Shown: piece by piece, positions 9,148 through 18,695 of the stretch
How the letters are laid out: every line of letters starts with the position of its first letter
How positions within the stretch are numbered: position 1 is the first letter of the stretch
From: Agromyces flavus
GTDB taxonomy: Bacteria > Actinomycetota > Actinomycetes > Actinomycetales > Microbacteriaceae
DNA length: 64,000 nt
Direction: 5' to 3'
Assembly: GCF_900104685.1 (NCBI RefSeq)
Contig: NZ_LT629755.1
Span: forward strand, 1-64,000
The notes under the pieces: model-generated
What the model was told of the DNA's origin: nothing
The model's database searches: none
Seen by the model: only the letters and a program-made list of their open reading frames with translations
Position numbers and translations under genes: made by a program

Positions 9148-10800
9148 ATGATCACGCACGAGGTCGAGAACCAGGCGCCGCCGCGGGTCGGCGTCGACGA
9201 GTACGCCGAGAACGTCGCGCTGGTCGAGGCGGTCGCCCGATGGGGCCGGGGCGCGGATGCCTCGGCGCAGGGGCTGCACGAGATCGGCGAGCTCGCCGGC
9301 TCGGCGGGCTTCCAGCGCGACGCCGAGCGCGCGAACACGCGCACGCCCGAACTGCGGACGCACGACCGGTGGGGCCACCGCGTGGACGAGGTCGACTACG
9401 ACGACGCCTACCACCGCGTCATCCGCTCGGCCGTCGGGCGCGGCGCGCACACCGGCGCGTGGGCCGAGCCTGGCCCCGGCGCGAACGTCGATCGGGCCGC
9501 CGCGTTCCTGCTCTTCGCACAGGTCGAGCCGGGGCACGCCTGCCCGGTGTCGATGACGCACGCCGCGGTGCCCGTGGTGCAGCAGGCCGCGCCCGGCCTC
9601 GTCGACGTCTGGATGCCGCGACTGCTGAGCCGCGAGTACGACCCGCGGCTCATCGGCGGCCCGGCCAAGCCGTCGGCGCTCGTCGGCATGGCGATGACCG
9701 AGAAGCAGGGCGGATCCGACGTGCGGGCCAACACGACCCGCGCCGAGCCGACCGGCGACGACGAGTCGTGGGGACGGCGGTACCGCCTGACCGGCCACAA
9801 GTGGTTCTGCAGCGCGCCCATGAGCGACGCATTCCTCGTGCTCGCGCAGGCGGCAGGCGGGCTGTCGTGCTTCTTCGTGCCGCGCGTGCTGCCCGACGGC
9901 TCGCGCAACGTGTTCCGGATCCAACGGCTCAAGGACAAGCTCGGCAACCGGTCCAATGCGTCGAGCGAGGTCGAGTTCGACGGCACCGACGGATGGCTCG
10001 TCGGCGACGAGGGGCGCGGCGTTGCCACGATCGTCCAGATGGTGACGCGCACGCGGCTCGACTGCGTGCTCGGCACGGCGGCCGGCATGCGCCAGGCCGT
10101 GGCCGAGGCGGCATGGCACGTGCGGCACCGCCGCGCGTTCGGGTCGCTGCTCGTCGACCAGCCCGCGATGACGGCGGTCGTGGCCGACCTCGCGCTCGAG
10201 TCGGAGGCGGCGACGATCACCGCGATGCGCCTCGCGCGGGCCTACGACGACGACGCGTCCGACGTCGAGCGCGCGTTCCGGCGCCTGGCGACCGCGGTCG
10301 CGAAGTACTGGGTGTGCAAGCGCGGGCCCGAGCACGCGTACGAGGCGCTCGAGTGCCTCGGCGGCAACGGCTACACCGAGGGCTTCCCGCTCGCGCGCCG
10401 CTATCGCGAGCAACCGCTGCTGGCGATCTGGGAGGGGTCGGGCAACGTGATCGCCCTCGACGTGCTGCGCGTGCTCGAGCGAGAGCCCGATGCCTTCGAG
10501 GCGTTCTTCTCGGTGGCCGGCGAGGCCGAGGGCGAGCACCCGGCGCTCGACCTCGAGCTCGCCGAAGCGCGGTCGGTCGTGGCCGAGATCGGGCGAGCGG
10601 ATGCCGCGACCGCGGCCCTGCGCGCCCGCGAGCTCGCCGAGCGACTCGCGCTCGTGCTGCAGGCGTCGCTGCTCGTGCAGCATGCTCCGCCCGCGGTGGC
10701 CGACGCCTTCGTGCGCTCGCGGATCGAAGGTCGCGCGGGGTCGCTCTACGGCTCCTTCCCGTCGGGCGTCGACCTCGCGGCGATCCTCGCCCGCGCCTGA
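9148..10800 (+). CDS. aidB: AidB-like acyl-CoA dehydrogenase (alkylation response)
   Basis: 550 residues, matching AidB (about 540) rather than the 380-residue short-chain dehydrogenases. Landmarks are GMAMTEKQGGSDVRANTT and TGHKWFCSAPMSDAF (FAD-binding), RIQRLKDKLGNRSNASSEV, and the C-terminal LLAIWEGSGNVIALDVLRV with the likely catalytic Glu429. The AidB-specific C-terminal helical domain is present; in E. coli it binds DNA and shields it from alkylation while keeping weak isovaleryl-CoA dehydrogenase activity. The ATG has a clear GGAGGT site. No ada gene is nearby. Confidence 0.9.
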   Translation: MITHEVENQAPPRVGVDEYAENVALVEAVARWGRGADASAQGLHEIGELAGSAGFQRDAERANTRTPELRTHDRWGHRVDEVDYDDAYHRVIRSAVGRGAHTGAWAEPGPGANVDRAAAFLLFAQVEPGHACPVSMTHAAVPVVQQAAPGLVDVWMPRLLSREYDPRLIGGPAKPSALVGMAMTEKQGGSDVRANTTRAEPTGDDESWGRRYRLTGHKWFCSAPMSDAFLVLAQAAGGLSCFFVPRVLPDGSRNVFRIQRLKDKLGNRSNASSEVEFDGTDGWLVGDEGRGVATIVQMVTRTRLDCVLGTAAGMRQAVAEAAWHVRHRRAFGSLLVDQPAMTAVVADLALESEAATITAMRLARAYDDDASDVERAFRRLATAVAKYWVCKRGPEHAYEALECLGGNGYTEGFPLARRYREQPLLAIWEGSGNVIALDVLRVLEREPDAFEAFFSVAGEAEGEHPALDLELAEARSVVAEIGRADAATAALRARELAERLALVLQASLLVQHAPPAVADAFVRSRIEGRAGSLYGSFPSGVDLAAILARA

Positions 10801-10849
10801 CGCGCCGCGCCGGGGGTGGGCCGACGACGCGGCGACCGCCCGCGGACGG

Positions 10850-10855
10850 CAGAAT
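10850..10855 (+). promoter_or_regulatory. Leaderless -10 box (CAGAAT) for the isoprenylcysteine methyltransferase-like gene
   Basis: CAGAAT, six bases, then GTG at 10862. Confidence 0.5.
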
Positions 10856-10861
10856 GGGCGG

Positions 10862-11329
10862 GTGAGGGATCGCGCGAACTGGCTCGTGGTGGCGCAGTTC
10901 GTGCTGCTCGCGGTGCTGGTGGTCCTCCCGTTCGCCGTGCCCGTGGCGCCGCTCTGGGCCGGACAGCAGTCGACCGTGCTGGCCGTGTTGCTCATCATCA
11001 CCGGGCTCGTGCTCGCGGGCGCGGGGGCCGTTGCGCTCGGGCGCGACCTCGTGGTGCAGGTGGCGCCGCGCGAGGGGGCCGCGCTGCGCACCACAGGCGC
11101 GTACCGGTTGACGCGCAACCCGATCTACGTCGGCCTGCTGATCGCCGCGTCGGGCTGGGTCGTCTGGTTCGCGCGCGTCGACCTCATCGTCGTCTGGGTG
11201 CTGCTGGCCGTCGTGCTCGTCGCCAAGGCGCGTGTCGAAGAGCGTCGCCTGGTCACGCGGTTCGGCGACGATTACCGCGAGTACGCCGCGCACACGCCGC
11301 TCATGCTCTGGCGTCGCGGCATCCGCTAG
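10862..11329 (+). CDS. Isoprenylcysteine carboxyl methyltransferase-family membrane protein
   Basis: 155 residues with about four membrane segments (roughly 8-28, 36-58, 92-108 and 112-130). The ICMT/PEMT signature is clear: TGAYRLTRNPIYVGLLI and then RVEERRLVTRFGDDYREYA, which bind S-adenosylmethionine at the membrane face. Bacteria do not carry prenylated proteins of the eukaryotic kind, so the real substrate of this family (lipid or small molecule) is unknown. GTG start from the leaderless promoter. Confidence 0.85.
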   Translation: MRDRANWLVVAQFVLLAVLVVLPFAVPVAPLWAGQQSTVLAVLLIITGLVLAGAGAVALGRDLVVQVAPREGAALRTTGAYRLTRNPIYVGLLIAASGWVVWFARVDLIVVWVLLAVVLVAKARVEERRLVTRFGDDYREYAAHTPLMLWRRGIR

Positions 11330-11409
11330 CCATCGCGGCCTCGGCTCGAAACGCAACCCCTCCCGCCCGCGACACCGCAGCCGTAGCGTCGAATCGGAAG
11401 GAGGGCATC

Positions 11410-11598
11410 ATGAGCAGCTTCACTGATCCGGTCGATGAGCCGATGCGGCAGGAGCGCGGATTCCCCATCGACACCGACGACGTCTCCGCCAACGAGGACG
11501 CCCCGCTCGACCAGGAGGCGAACGAGGACGCCATCGACTCGGCCGAGGCCGACCGACGCGCCGCGGAAGAGGGCACGATCGGCGACGACCGAGTCTGA
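11410..11598 (+). CDS. Small acidic hypothetical protein
   Basis: 62 residues, very rich in Asp, Glu and Ala, with no Cys or Trp and no membrane segment, so probably unfolded or partner-bound. I do not recognise the family. It is a genuine gene by its strong GGAAGGAGG site seven bases before ATG and by a TAGCGT -10 box about 25 bases upstream. It converges on the maltokinase gene, 16 bases apart. Confidence 0.65.
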   Translation: MSSFTDPVDEPMRQERGFPIDTDDVSANEDAPLDQEANEDAIDSAEADRRAAEEGTIGDDRV

Positions 11599-11614
11599 CC
11601 CTGAGCCTTCCCGG

Positions 11615-13000
11615 CTACGGCGCCGACGCCTGCAATGGTCCTGCGGCCAACAGCTGCGTGATCGCGCGAAGCGGGATCGGCGCCCAGTCGGGACGGTTGC
11701 GCGTCTCGTAGATCGCCTCGTACACCGCCTTGTCGAGCTCGAACGCGGCGAGCAGGTCACGGTACTTGCTGAGATCGGTGCCGGATGCCGCGATATAACC
11801 GTCGATGAACGCCTGGCGGGCCGAGGCGGCCCACGTCCGAGCCTCGGCGGCGCGCTCGGGGTGCACGATCTCGGTCGCGCCCGCGACGTAGTCGAACGAG
11901 CGCAGCATGCCCGCCACGTCGCGCACCGGCAGGTCGGGACGGCGACGCTCGGCCATGGGCCGCATCGGCTCGCCCTCGAAGTCGAGCAGGAGCCATCCGC
12001 GCTCGGGGGAGAGGATCACCTGGCCGAGGTGCAGGTCGCCGTGGATGCGCTGCAGCTGCGGCCACGCTCCCTGCGTCGCGCGTGCGTAGTACTCCGCGAT
12101 CGCGGCGCGGTGCGGCTCGAGCGCCGGTACCTCGGCGACGCCGATGGTCAGGCGCCGCTGCCACGCCTCGTCGATCGCCGCGATGAGCTCCGCCGACGCG
12201 CGCTCGCGCGGGAACGCGCCACCGAGCGAGCGGTGCACCTCAGCGACGGCGACCCCGAGGGCGCGTGCGTCGTCGGCGAAGTCGCGGCCGCCGGCGGCGG
12301 CGAGGAGTGCCACCCGCCAGGCGTCCTCGACGCCCGGCAGGAACTCCTGCGCGAACGCCAGGTGGCCGCGCGCGCGTCCGTCGGGGCGGCCGACGTCGTC
12401 CCACTCGCCGACCACGTCGCCCACGCTCGGCGGCACATGCGGCGAACCGGATGCCGCGAGCGCCGTCTGCAGCGTCACGTCGGGGTTGTCGCCGTGGTGG
12501 AGCTGGCGGAACACCTTGCAGATGAGGGGCGCCGCGCCATCCGGCCGGTAGATGATCGACGTGTTGGACTGCTCGCCGCCGAGCACGCTCGCGGGCACGT
12601 GCGGACCCGGCCGCGCGGCATCCGGAGCACCCGAGTAGTGGCCGACGGCCGTGGCGCCGTGCGCGACCGCGCGCCGCTCGTGCACGATGAGGTCGAGCAG
12701 CACGTCGGTGAAGGCCGCGTCGTGCGGGCCGTCGTAGAGGTGCGTGCCGTCGTCGAGGGCCGCGATGAGGTGAGCGGATGCCTCCGGCGCGGCCGCCGCG
12801 CGTTCCACGACGGGAACCTGGTAGAGCACGGGCGGTTCCGTCGCGTCATCCATGAGCAGCATCGACCACACGCGGACCCCGGACTCGGCTGACGGCAGCT
12901 CCCACTCGCCGATGCGGCGCAGCCGCGGGGCGTGGCCCTTGCCGCCGTACCAGCGTTGCGCCGGCATCCACTCGGCGATCGCGGCCACGGCGCTGTCCAT
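11615..13000 (-). CDS. mak: Maltokinase-like phosphotransferase
   Basis: 461 residues. The N-terminal cap domain begins WMPAQRWYGGKG, typical of actinobacterial maltokinases. The kinase C-lobe follows with LGGEQSNTS, the catalytic IHGDLHLGQV and the metal-binding LLLDFEGEP. These enzymes phosphorylate maltose with ATP to maltose-1-phosphate, the donor for GlgE in alpha-glucan synthesis from trehalose. The usual partners treS and glgE are not in the window, so the pathway role is inferred. The start at 13000 rather than the ATG at 13024 is set by a leaderless -10 box. Confidence 0.82.
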   Translation of the reverse strand: MDSAVAAIAEWMPAQRWYGGKGHAPRLRRIGEWELPSAESGVRVWSMLLMDDATEPPVLYQVPVVERAAAAPEASAHLIAALDDGTHLYDGPHDAAFTDVLLDLIVHERRAVAHGATAVGHYSGAPDAARPGPHVPASVLGGEQSNTSIIYRPDGAAPLICKVFRQLHHGDNPDVTLQTALAASGSPHVPPSVGDVVGEWDDVGRPDGRARGHLAFAQEFLPGVEDAWRVALLAAAGGRDFADDARALGVAVAEVHRSLGGAFPRERASAELIAAIDEAWQRRLTIGVAEVPALEPHRAAIAEYYARATQGAWPQLQRIHGDLHLGQVILSPERGWLLLDFEGEPMRPMAERRRPDLPVRDVAGMLRSFDYVAGATEIVHPERAAEARTWAASARQAFIDGYIAASGTDLSKYRDLLAAFELDKAVYEAIYETRNRPDWAPIPLRAITQLLAAGPLQASAP

Positions 13001-13007
13001 GGTCTGA

Positions 13008-13013
13008 ACAGTA
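13008..13013 (-). promoter_or_regulatory. Leaderless -10 box (TACTGT) for the maltokinase gene
   Basis: Read on the minus strand, TACTGT is followed by seven bases and the ATG at 13000. Confidence 0.55.
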
Positions 13014-13049
13014 GGGCCGCGCATCAGCGAAGTCGAGGAACGACGCGGG

Positions 13050-14405
13050 TCATGACGCCTCGTGGCGTGGGCGCGCGGCCCGGCGGCGAGCGCGCGGCTC
13101 GTCGAGCCCCATGACGACGCGCGTGCGCTTGCGCTCGACCACGATGAAGAGGGTGCCGATCAGCCACAGCGGGACCTGGGTGAGGAACGCGATGCGGAAC
13201 GCGTCGAGCGTGTACGTCGCGGGCGTGCCGGCGCCCTGCGCGTCCATCGCGATGCCGATGAGGAGGATGGCGAGGAGCGCCGCGAGGAATCCGCCGACGT
13301 TCGTGATGCCCGTCGCCGTGCTCAGCCGGTGGCTCGGGTTGAAGGTGCGTGCGTGATCGAACCCGATCATCGACCCGGGGCCGCCGGTGCTCATCGCGAA
13401 GGCGAGCACGAACAGCAGCCAGAGCGGGGCCGGGCCCGGCCAGGCGATGACGACGAGCCATGCCGCGACCTGGATCCCGATCACGGGCAGCACGAGCAGT
13501 CGCGAGCGGCGATACGGGTGCCGGGTCGAGAGCGCCCCGATGACCGGTCCGACCAGGATGCCGAACACCACGTAGACCGTGAACAGCAACGACGCCATCG
13601 CGGTCGTCAGCCCCTCGCCCACGGTCAGGAAGGGGAAGCCCCACAGCAGTACGAACGCCGTGCCCGAGAACGGGGTCGTGAAATGCGACCAGAACGCGAG
13701 GCGCGTGCCCGGGTGGGCCCACGACTCGCGGAACCCCTGGCGCAGGTCGGCCGACGAGCGCACGGCATGGATGGCGCCGGTCGTCGTGTCGACGGAGACG
13801 TCCGCGGTTCGGCCCGGCGGTCGGTTGCGGATGACCGCGAACGTGAGGATCGTGAACAGCGCCCCGAGCCCCGCCAGTGAGCCGAATGCGACCGACCAGC
13901 TCGTCGCGTGCAGCAGCGCCGCGAGTGGGAGCACCGCGAGGATCTGCCCCGACTGGCCGATGAGTCCCGTCAACTGCACCAGCAGGGGCGCCTGTCGTTC
14001 GGGGAACCAGACCGCCACCACGCGCAGCACGCTCGGGAACACGGCGGCGTCGCCCGCGCCGAGTAGCATGCGGGCGGCGATCGCCCATGCGACATCGGGG
14101 GCGAACGCCAGCGTGAACTGGCCGATCGCCATGAGCGCCATGCCGATGGTGATGATCGGGCGGGCGCCGAACCGGTCGAGCAGCAGGCCGACCGGGATCT
14201 GCATTCCGCCGTACACGGCGAGCTGGATGACAGCGAACATCGACAGCGTCGAGGCATCCGCGTCGAACCGCACCGCCGCGTCGACGCCGACGGCCGAGAG
14301 CGACGAGCGGTTCGTGATCGAGACGATGTACGCCGCGACCCCGACGCCCCACACCAGCCACAGTCGCCACGCGGGCGTGCTGGAGATGGGGGCAGGGATG
14401 GTCAC
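13050..14405 (-). CDS. Major facilitator superfamily transporter
   Basis: 451 residues with 12 predicted membrane helices. The A-motif region between helices 2 and 3 reads GLLLDRFGARP. The N-terminal half holds ITNRSSLSAVG, and the C-terminal half GFDHARTFNPSHRLSTATG, a pattern of a nitrate/sugar-phosphate-like MFS group with no assigned substrate. GTG start at 14405. A TAGCCT box lies nine bases upstream, longer than the usual six, so the start is less certain. The tail of 25 basic residues is cytoplasmic. It lies on the same strand as the maltokinase gene but 49 bases upstream of it, and co-transcription is possible. Confidence 0.85.
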   Translation of the reverse strand: MTIPAPISSTPAWRLWLVWGVGVAAYIVSITNRSSLSAVGVDAAVRFDADASTLSMFAVIQLAVYGGMQIPVGLLLDRFGARPIITIGMALMAIGQFTLAFAPDVAWAIAARMLLGAGDAAVFPSVLRVVAVWFPERQAPLLVQLTGLIGQSGQILAVLPLAALLHATSWSVAFGSLAGLGALFTILTFAVIRNRPPGRTADVSVDTTTGAIHAVRSSADLRQGFRESWAHPGTRLAFWSHFTTPFSGTAFVLLWGFPFLTVGEGLTTAMASLLFTVYVVFGILVGPVIGALSTRHPYRRSRLLVLPVIGIQVAAWLVVIAWPGPAPLWLLFVLAFAMSTGGPGSMIGFDHARTFNPSHRLSTATGITNVGGFLAALLAILLIGIAMDAQGAGTPATYTLDAFRIAFLTQVPLWLIGTLFIVVERKRTRVVMGLDEPRARRRAARPRHEAS

Positions 14406-14493
14406 GTCACTTCGAGGCTACCGTCTGGCTCGTGCGCGGCTGACCCGTTGACGGGAGGCGGGGCGAGACACGGGGCGTTCATGGCGTTGACGA

Positions 14494-14543
14494 CGATCGC
14501 CCCGTCCGCCGACCTGCGAGGGGGACGGCGATCGGGGCGATCG
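14494..14543 (-). terminator. Hairpin ending the ABC exporter operon
   Basis: Arms 14494-14511 and 14526-14543 match at 16 of 18 positions around a 14-base loop. It lies 20 bases beyond the exporter stop codon on the minus strand and before the MFS promoter. Confidence 0.65.
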
Positions 14544-14562
14544 GAGTGCGCGAACCGCCCGA

Positions 14563-16707
14563 TCAGGCCAGCGGCGCGTCGGTCGCTGCCGGCTCGCTCG
14601 CGACGACCTCGCGCGGGGAACGGCCCTCGACGGCCGCGGGGTCGCCCTCGGCGCCGAACTCGGCGTCGAGGTCGTAGGCGGCCTGCTCGAACTGCGAGTT
14701 GTACAGCCGGTAGTAGGCGCCCTTGGCACTGATCAGCTCGTCGTGCGAACCCTGCTCGACGATGTCGCCGTGCTCCATCACGAGGATGAGGTCGGCGTCG
14801 CGGATCGTCGAGAGGCGGTGCGCGATCACGAACGACGTGCGGCCCTGTCGCAGGGCGGCCATCGCGTGCTGCAGCAGCAGCTCGGTGCGCGTGTCGACCG
14901 AGCTGGTCGCCTCGTCGAGGATCAGCACGCTCGGCTGCGCGACGAATGCCCGCGCGATGGTGATGAGCTGCTTCTCACCGGCGGAGACGTTCGAGGCGTC
15001 CTCGTCGAGCACGGTGTCGTAGCCCTCGGGCAGCGAATGGACGAACCGGTCGACGTAGGTCGCCTTCGCCGCATCCACGATCTCGTCGTCGGTCGCCGAT
15101 TCGCGCCCGTAGCGGATGTTGTCGCGGATGGTGCCGCCGAACAGCCACGGGTCCTGCAGCACCATGCCCGTGCGAGCCCGCACGTCGTGCCGCGTCAACT
15201 CGGCGATGTCCTGCCCGTCGATGAGGATCCGGCCGCCGTCGAGTTCGTAGAACCGCATGATCAGGTTGACGAGCGTGGTCTTGCCGGCACCGGTCGGTCC
15301 GACGATCGCGACCGTCTGGCCGGGCTCGACGCGGAACGAGAGGTCGCGGATGAGCGGGCGGTCGGGCGTGTACGAGAACGACACGTGGTCGAACTCGATG
15401 ACCCCGCGACCGTCGACGACCTCGGGCGCATCGGCGGCGTCGGGGTCCTGCTCGTCGGCGTCGAGCAGCTCGAACACGCGCTCGGCCGACGCCGTGCCGG
15501 ACTGCACGACGGCGGCCATTCCGCCGAGCTGCGAGAGCGGCTGCGTGAACTGCTGCGAGTACTGGATGAACGCCTGCACGTCGCCGAGCCGCAACTGGCC
15601 GCTCGCCACCATGAGCCCGCCGATCACCGCGATGCCGACGTAGGTGAGGTTCCCGATGAACATCATGCCGGGCATGATGATGCCCGCGAGGAACTGCGCC
15701 TTGAACGCCGCCTCGTAGAGCTCCTCGTTCTCGGCGCGGAACTTCTCGCTCGAGTCGCGCTCGCGACCGAACACCTTGACCAGCGCGTGACCCGAGAACG
15801 ATTCCTCGACGCGGGCGTTGAGCCGACCGACCTTCTTCCACTGGATGCCGAAGGCGGCCTGCGACTTCGGCCCGATGATGCCGAAGATGACGCCCATGAG
15901 CGGCAGCGCGACGAGCGCGACGAGCGAGAGCTGCCACGAGATCGAGAACATCATCACGAGCACGCCGATCACGGTGAGGATGCTCGTCAGCGCGCTCGAG
16001 AGCGACTGCTGCATCGTCTGCGTGATGTTGTCGATGTCGTTGGTGACGCGGGAGATGAGCTCACCGCGCTGCGTGCGGTCGAAGTAGCTGAGCGGCAGTC
16101 GGTGGATCTTGGCCTCGACCTGCTCGCGCAGCCCGTACATCGCGCGGACCATGATCACGTTGATGACGTAGCCCTGGATCCACGACAGGATCGATGCGCC
16201 CACGTAGAGCAGCAGCACGATGATCACGACGCGGCTCAGCGCGACGAAGTCGATGCCCTCGCCGGGCGTCAGGGTGGCCGCACCGACGATGTTGGCCAGG
16301 TCGTCCTGGCCCGTCGCGCGGAGCTGTTCGACGACCTGCTCCTGCGAGACGCCGGCGGGCAGCTGCGCCGAGATGACGCCCTCGAAGATGAGGTTCGTCG
16401 CCTCGCCGAGCACCCTGGGCGCGATCACGGTCATGACCACGCCGATCGCGCCGAGCAGCGAGACGAACGCGAACAACCACTTCCACGGCGCGAGCAGGCC
16501 GATCATGCGTCGGAAGCTGCGACCGAAGTCCTGCGCCTTGCCGGGCGCGATGGCATTCCAGTCGCCCGAGTTGACGCGCGCCTCCTCGGCGAGCTGCTGC
16601 TCCTCCATCTCCTCGACGGTGAGCTCGGTCGCCGGGCTCACTCCCGGCGCCGCTTCGGGAAGGCGGGCGGCGCGGCGGCCGCGGGGGGTCTTGGACTCGC
16701 CGCTCAT
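14563..16707 (-). CDS. ABC exporter subunit B (permease-ATPase), catalytically complete half
   Basis: 714 residues: a charged N-terminal extension of about 75, six membrane helices (to about 400), then the ATPase. Walker A is GPTGAGKTT, Walker B LILDEATSSVD has the catalytic Glu, and the H-loop IAHRLST is intact. The signature is altered to VSAGEKQ instead of SGGQ. Its ATG overlaps the stop of the upstream subunit by four bases (ATGA), so the two are co-translated and surely form a heterodimer. Multidrug or lipid export is typical of the class, but the substrate is unknown. A hairpin follows the gene. Confidence 0.9.
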   Translation of the reverse strand: MSGESKTPRGRRAARLPEAAPGVSPATELTVEEMEEQQLAEEARVNSGDWNAIAPGKAQDFGRSFRRMIGLLAPWKWLFAFVSLLGAIGVVMTVIAPRVLGEATNLIFEGVISAQLPAGVSQEQVVEQLRATGQDDLANIVGAATLTPGEGIDFVALSRVVIIVLLLYVGASILSWIQGYVINVIMVRAMYGLREQVEAKIHRLPLSYFDRTQRGELISRVTNDIDNITQTMQQSLSSALTSILTVIGVLVMMFSISWQLSLVALVALPLMGVIFGIIGPKSQAAFGIQWKKVGRLNARVEESFSGHALVKVFGRERDSSEKFRAENEELYEAAFKAQFLAGIIMPGMMFIGNLTYVGIAVIGGLMVASGQLRLGDVQAFIQYSQQFTQPLSQLGGMAAVVQSGTASAERVFELLDADEQDPDAADAPEVVDGRGVIEFDHVSFSYTPDRPLIRDLSFRVEPGQTVAIVGPTGAGKTTLVNLIMRFYELDGGRILIDGQDIAELTRHDVRARTGMVLQDPWLFGGTIRDNIRYGRESATDDEIVDAAKATYVDRFVHSLPEGYDTVLDEDASNVSAGEKQLITIARAFVAQPSVLILDEATSSVDTRTELLLQHAMAALRQGRTSFVIAHRLSTIRDADLILVMEHGDIVEQGSHDELISAKGAYYRLYNSQFEQAAYDLDAEFGAEGDPAAVEGRSPREVVASEPAATDAPLA

Positions 16708-18437
16708 GCCTGAGCCTCCACTCCGAGCTGGGATTCCACGATCTCGCGATAGGTCTGGCACGTCTCGACGAGCTCCTCGTGCCGACCGAGCCCGACGACG
16801 CGGCCGTCGTCGAGCACGACGATCCGGTCGGCGTCGGTGATGGTCGACACGCGCTGCGCGACGACCACCTTCGTCACGTCGGGGAGTTCGCGCCACAGCG
16901 CCTGCCTGAGTCTCGCGTCGGTCGTCAGGTCGAGGGCCGAGAACGAGTCGTCGAAGACGAGGATGTCGGGCTGGTGCACGATCGCACGTGCGATCGCAAG
17001 CCGCTGCCGCTGGCCGCCCGACACGTTGGTGCCGCCCTGCGAGATGCGTGCGCCGAGGCCGCCCTCCATCTCGGCCACGAAGTCGCGACCCTGGGCGATC
17101 TCGAGCGCGTGCCAGAGCTCGGCGTCGGTCGCCTCCTCGCGACCGAAACGCAGGTTCGACTCGACGGTGCCCGCGAACAGGAACGGCCGCTGCGGCACGA
17201 GCCCGATCGTCTTCCACAGCGCCTCGAGGTCGGCCTCGCGCACGTCGACTCCGTTGACCATCACGTTGCCGCCGGTCGCGTCGAACAGGCGCGGGATGAG
17301 CGAGACCAGCGTGGTCTTGCCGGCGCCGGTCGATCCGACGATCGCGAGCGTCTCGCCGCGCTCGGCGCGGAACGAGATGCCGTCGAGCACCGCGTGCTCG
17401 GCGCCCGGGTACTGGAACGACACGTCTCGGAACTCGACCGTGCCCTGCTCGGGGAACGAGCCGGCGCCCTGCTCGGGCCGGGGCAGCGTCGACTCGGTCG
17501 ACAGCACCTCGCTGATGCGCTCGGCCGACACCGCGGCGCGCGGGATCATGATGGTCATGAAGGCGGCCATCAGCACGCCGCCGAGGATGATCCCGACGTA
17601 CTGCATGAAGGCGAAGAGCGTGCCGATCTCGGTGGTGCCCTCGTCGACCTGGGCGGCGCCGAACCAGATCACGCCGACCACGGTCACGTTCAGCACCAGC
17701 ATGAACAGCGGGAAGAGCGTGATGAACAGCGTGCCGACGCGCCGGCCGACATCCATGATGTCGCGGTTGGCGACCTCGAAGCGCTCCTGCTCGATCGGCT
17801 CGCGGACGAACGCGCGGATGACGCGGATGCCCGTGAGCTGTTCGCGCAGCACGCGGTTCACGGCGTCGAGCCGCTTCTGGTAGTTGCGGAACAGCGGCAC
17901 CATGCGGCCGATGACGAGCGCGGCCACCACGAGGATCGTGACGACCGACACCCAGATCAGCCAGCTCAGCCCGACATCCTGGCGCAACGCCATGACGATG
18001 CCGAAGATCGCCATCAGCGGCGCGCTGACGAGCATGGTCGCGCCCGTCATCGCGAGCATCTGCACCTGCTGCACGTCGTTGGTGTTGCGGGTGATCAGCG
18101 ACCCGGGCCCGAAGCGCGACACCTCGCGCTCGGAGAACGCGCTCACCTTGTCGAACACGTCGTTGCGGATGTCGCGGCCGGCCCGCATCGCGACCTTGGC
18201 GGCGAAATACGTGGCGATGATCGCCGCGACGATCTGGCCGAGCGAGATGGTCAGCATGACCATGCCCGTGGACCAGATGTACGCGGTGTCGCCCTTGGCG
18301 ACGCCGTCGTCGATGATGTCGGCGTTGAGCTGGGGTAGGGCCAGGGTCGCGGCGACCGACGCGACCTGGAAGAGGAGCACTCCGGCGAGGAGCCACCGGT
18401 AGGGCTTGAGATAGCGGATGAGGAGTCTGCCGAGCAT
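16704..18437 (-). CDS. ABC exporter subunit A (permease-ATPase), degenerate-site half
   Basis: 577 residues: six membrane helices (to about 310), then the ATPase. Walker A GSTGAGKTT (about 368-376) and signature VSGGQRQ are normal. However, Walker B reads LVFDDSFSALD, with Asp where the catalytic Glu belongs, and the H-loop is VAQRVST, with Gln for His. Together with the altered signature in subunit B, all the defects fall in the same composite nucleotide site, as in TM287/288 and BmrCD-type exporters. The start at 18437 (MLGRLLIRYLKPYRW) fits the family; no clear Shine-Dalgarno site is visible. Confidence 0.9.
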   Translation of the reverse strand: MLGRLLIRYLKPYRWLLAGVLLFQVASVAATLALPQLNADIIDDGVAKGDTAYIWSTGMVMLTISLGQIVAAIIATYFAAKVAMRAGRDIRNDVFDKVSAFSEREVSRFGPGSLITRNTNDVQQVQMLAMTGATMLVSAPLMAIFGIVMALRQDVGLSWLIWVSVVTILVVAALVIGRMVPLFRNYQKRLDAVNRVLREQLTGIRVIRAFVREPIEQERFEVANRDIMDVGRRVGTLFITLFPLFMLVLNVTVVGVIWFGAAQVDEGTTEIGTLFAFMQYVGIILGGVLMAAFMTIMIPRAAVSAERISEVLSTESTLPRPEQGAGSFPEQGTVEFRDVSFQYPGAEHAVLDGISFRAERGETLAIVGSTGAGKTTLVSLIPRLFDATGGNVMVNGVDVREADLEALWKTIGLVPQRPFLFAGTVESNLRFGREEATDAELWHALEIAQGRDFVAEMEGGLGARISQGGTNVSGGQRQRLAIARAIVHQPDILVFDDSFSALDLTTDARLRQALWRELPDVTKVVVAQRVSTITDADRIVVLDDGRVVGLGRHEELVETCQTYREIVESQLGVEAQA

Positions 18438-18646
18438 GGGGTCCCCGAATTCGGAGCGATGTGGTGGATGACGCGCGAAGCGACCGCGCAGCACGCGTCG
18501 CCGGGGCGAACCCGGCGTTGCGCTCGTTCAGTCTGCATCCAAGCGCGAGCCACCGACATCCGTCTGAGGGCTGATATCGCTCAGGGCGGAATCCGAATCG
18601 GAGGGATCCGTCCGGCGAGCGGCCTCGGCCTCTCGCCGGACACGAC
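18438..18646. other. Intergenic region with a second hairpin
   Basis: This is the upstream region of the exporter operon and the downstream side of the csbD gene. It holds a nine-base inverted repeat (18611-18619 and 18632-18640, 12-base loop) beside the csbD terminator, and a weaker CTGAG/CTCAG repeat near 18560. No open frame here looks coding. Confidence 0.4.
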
Positions 18647-18681
18647 GATGGGGCGCGCACCCCCGCGGTACGCGCCCCATC
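18647..18681 (-). terminator. csbD terminator hairpin
   Basis: Perfect 11-base arms (18647-18657 and 18671-18681) with a 13-base loop, 14 bases beyond the csbD stop on the minus strand. Confidence 0.7.
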
Positions 18682-18695
18682 CGCCGAACAACCGG

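Noticed and set aside
14563..18660. A single giant ABC protein spanning both exporter subunits
   Set aside because: The two halves lie in different frames, each has its own start, and they join by a four-base ATGA overlap.
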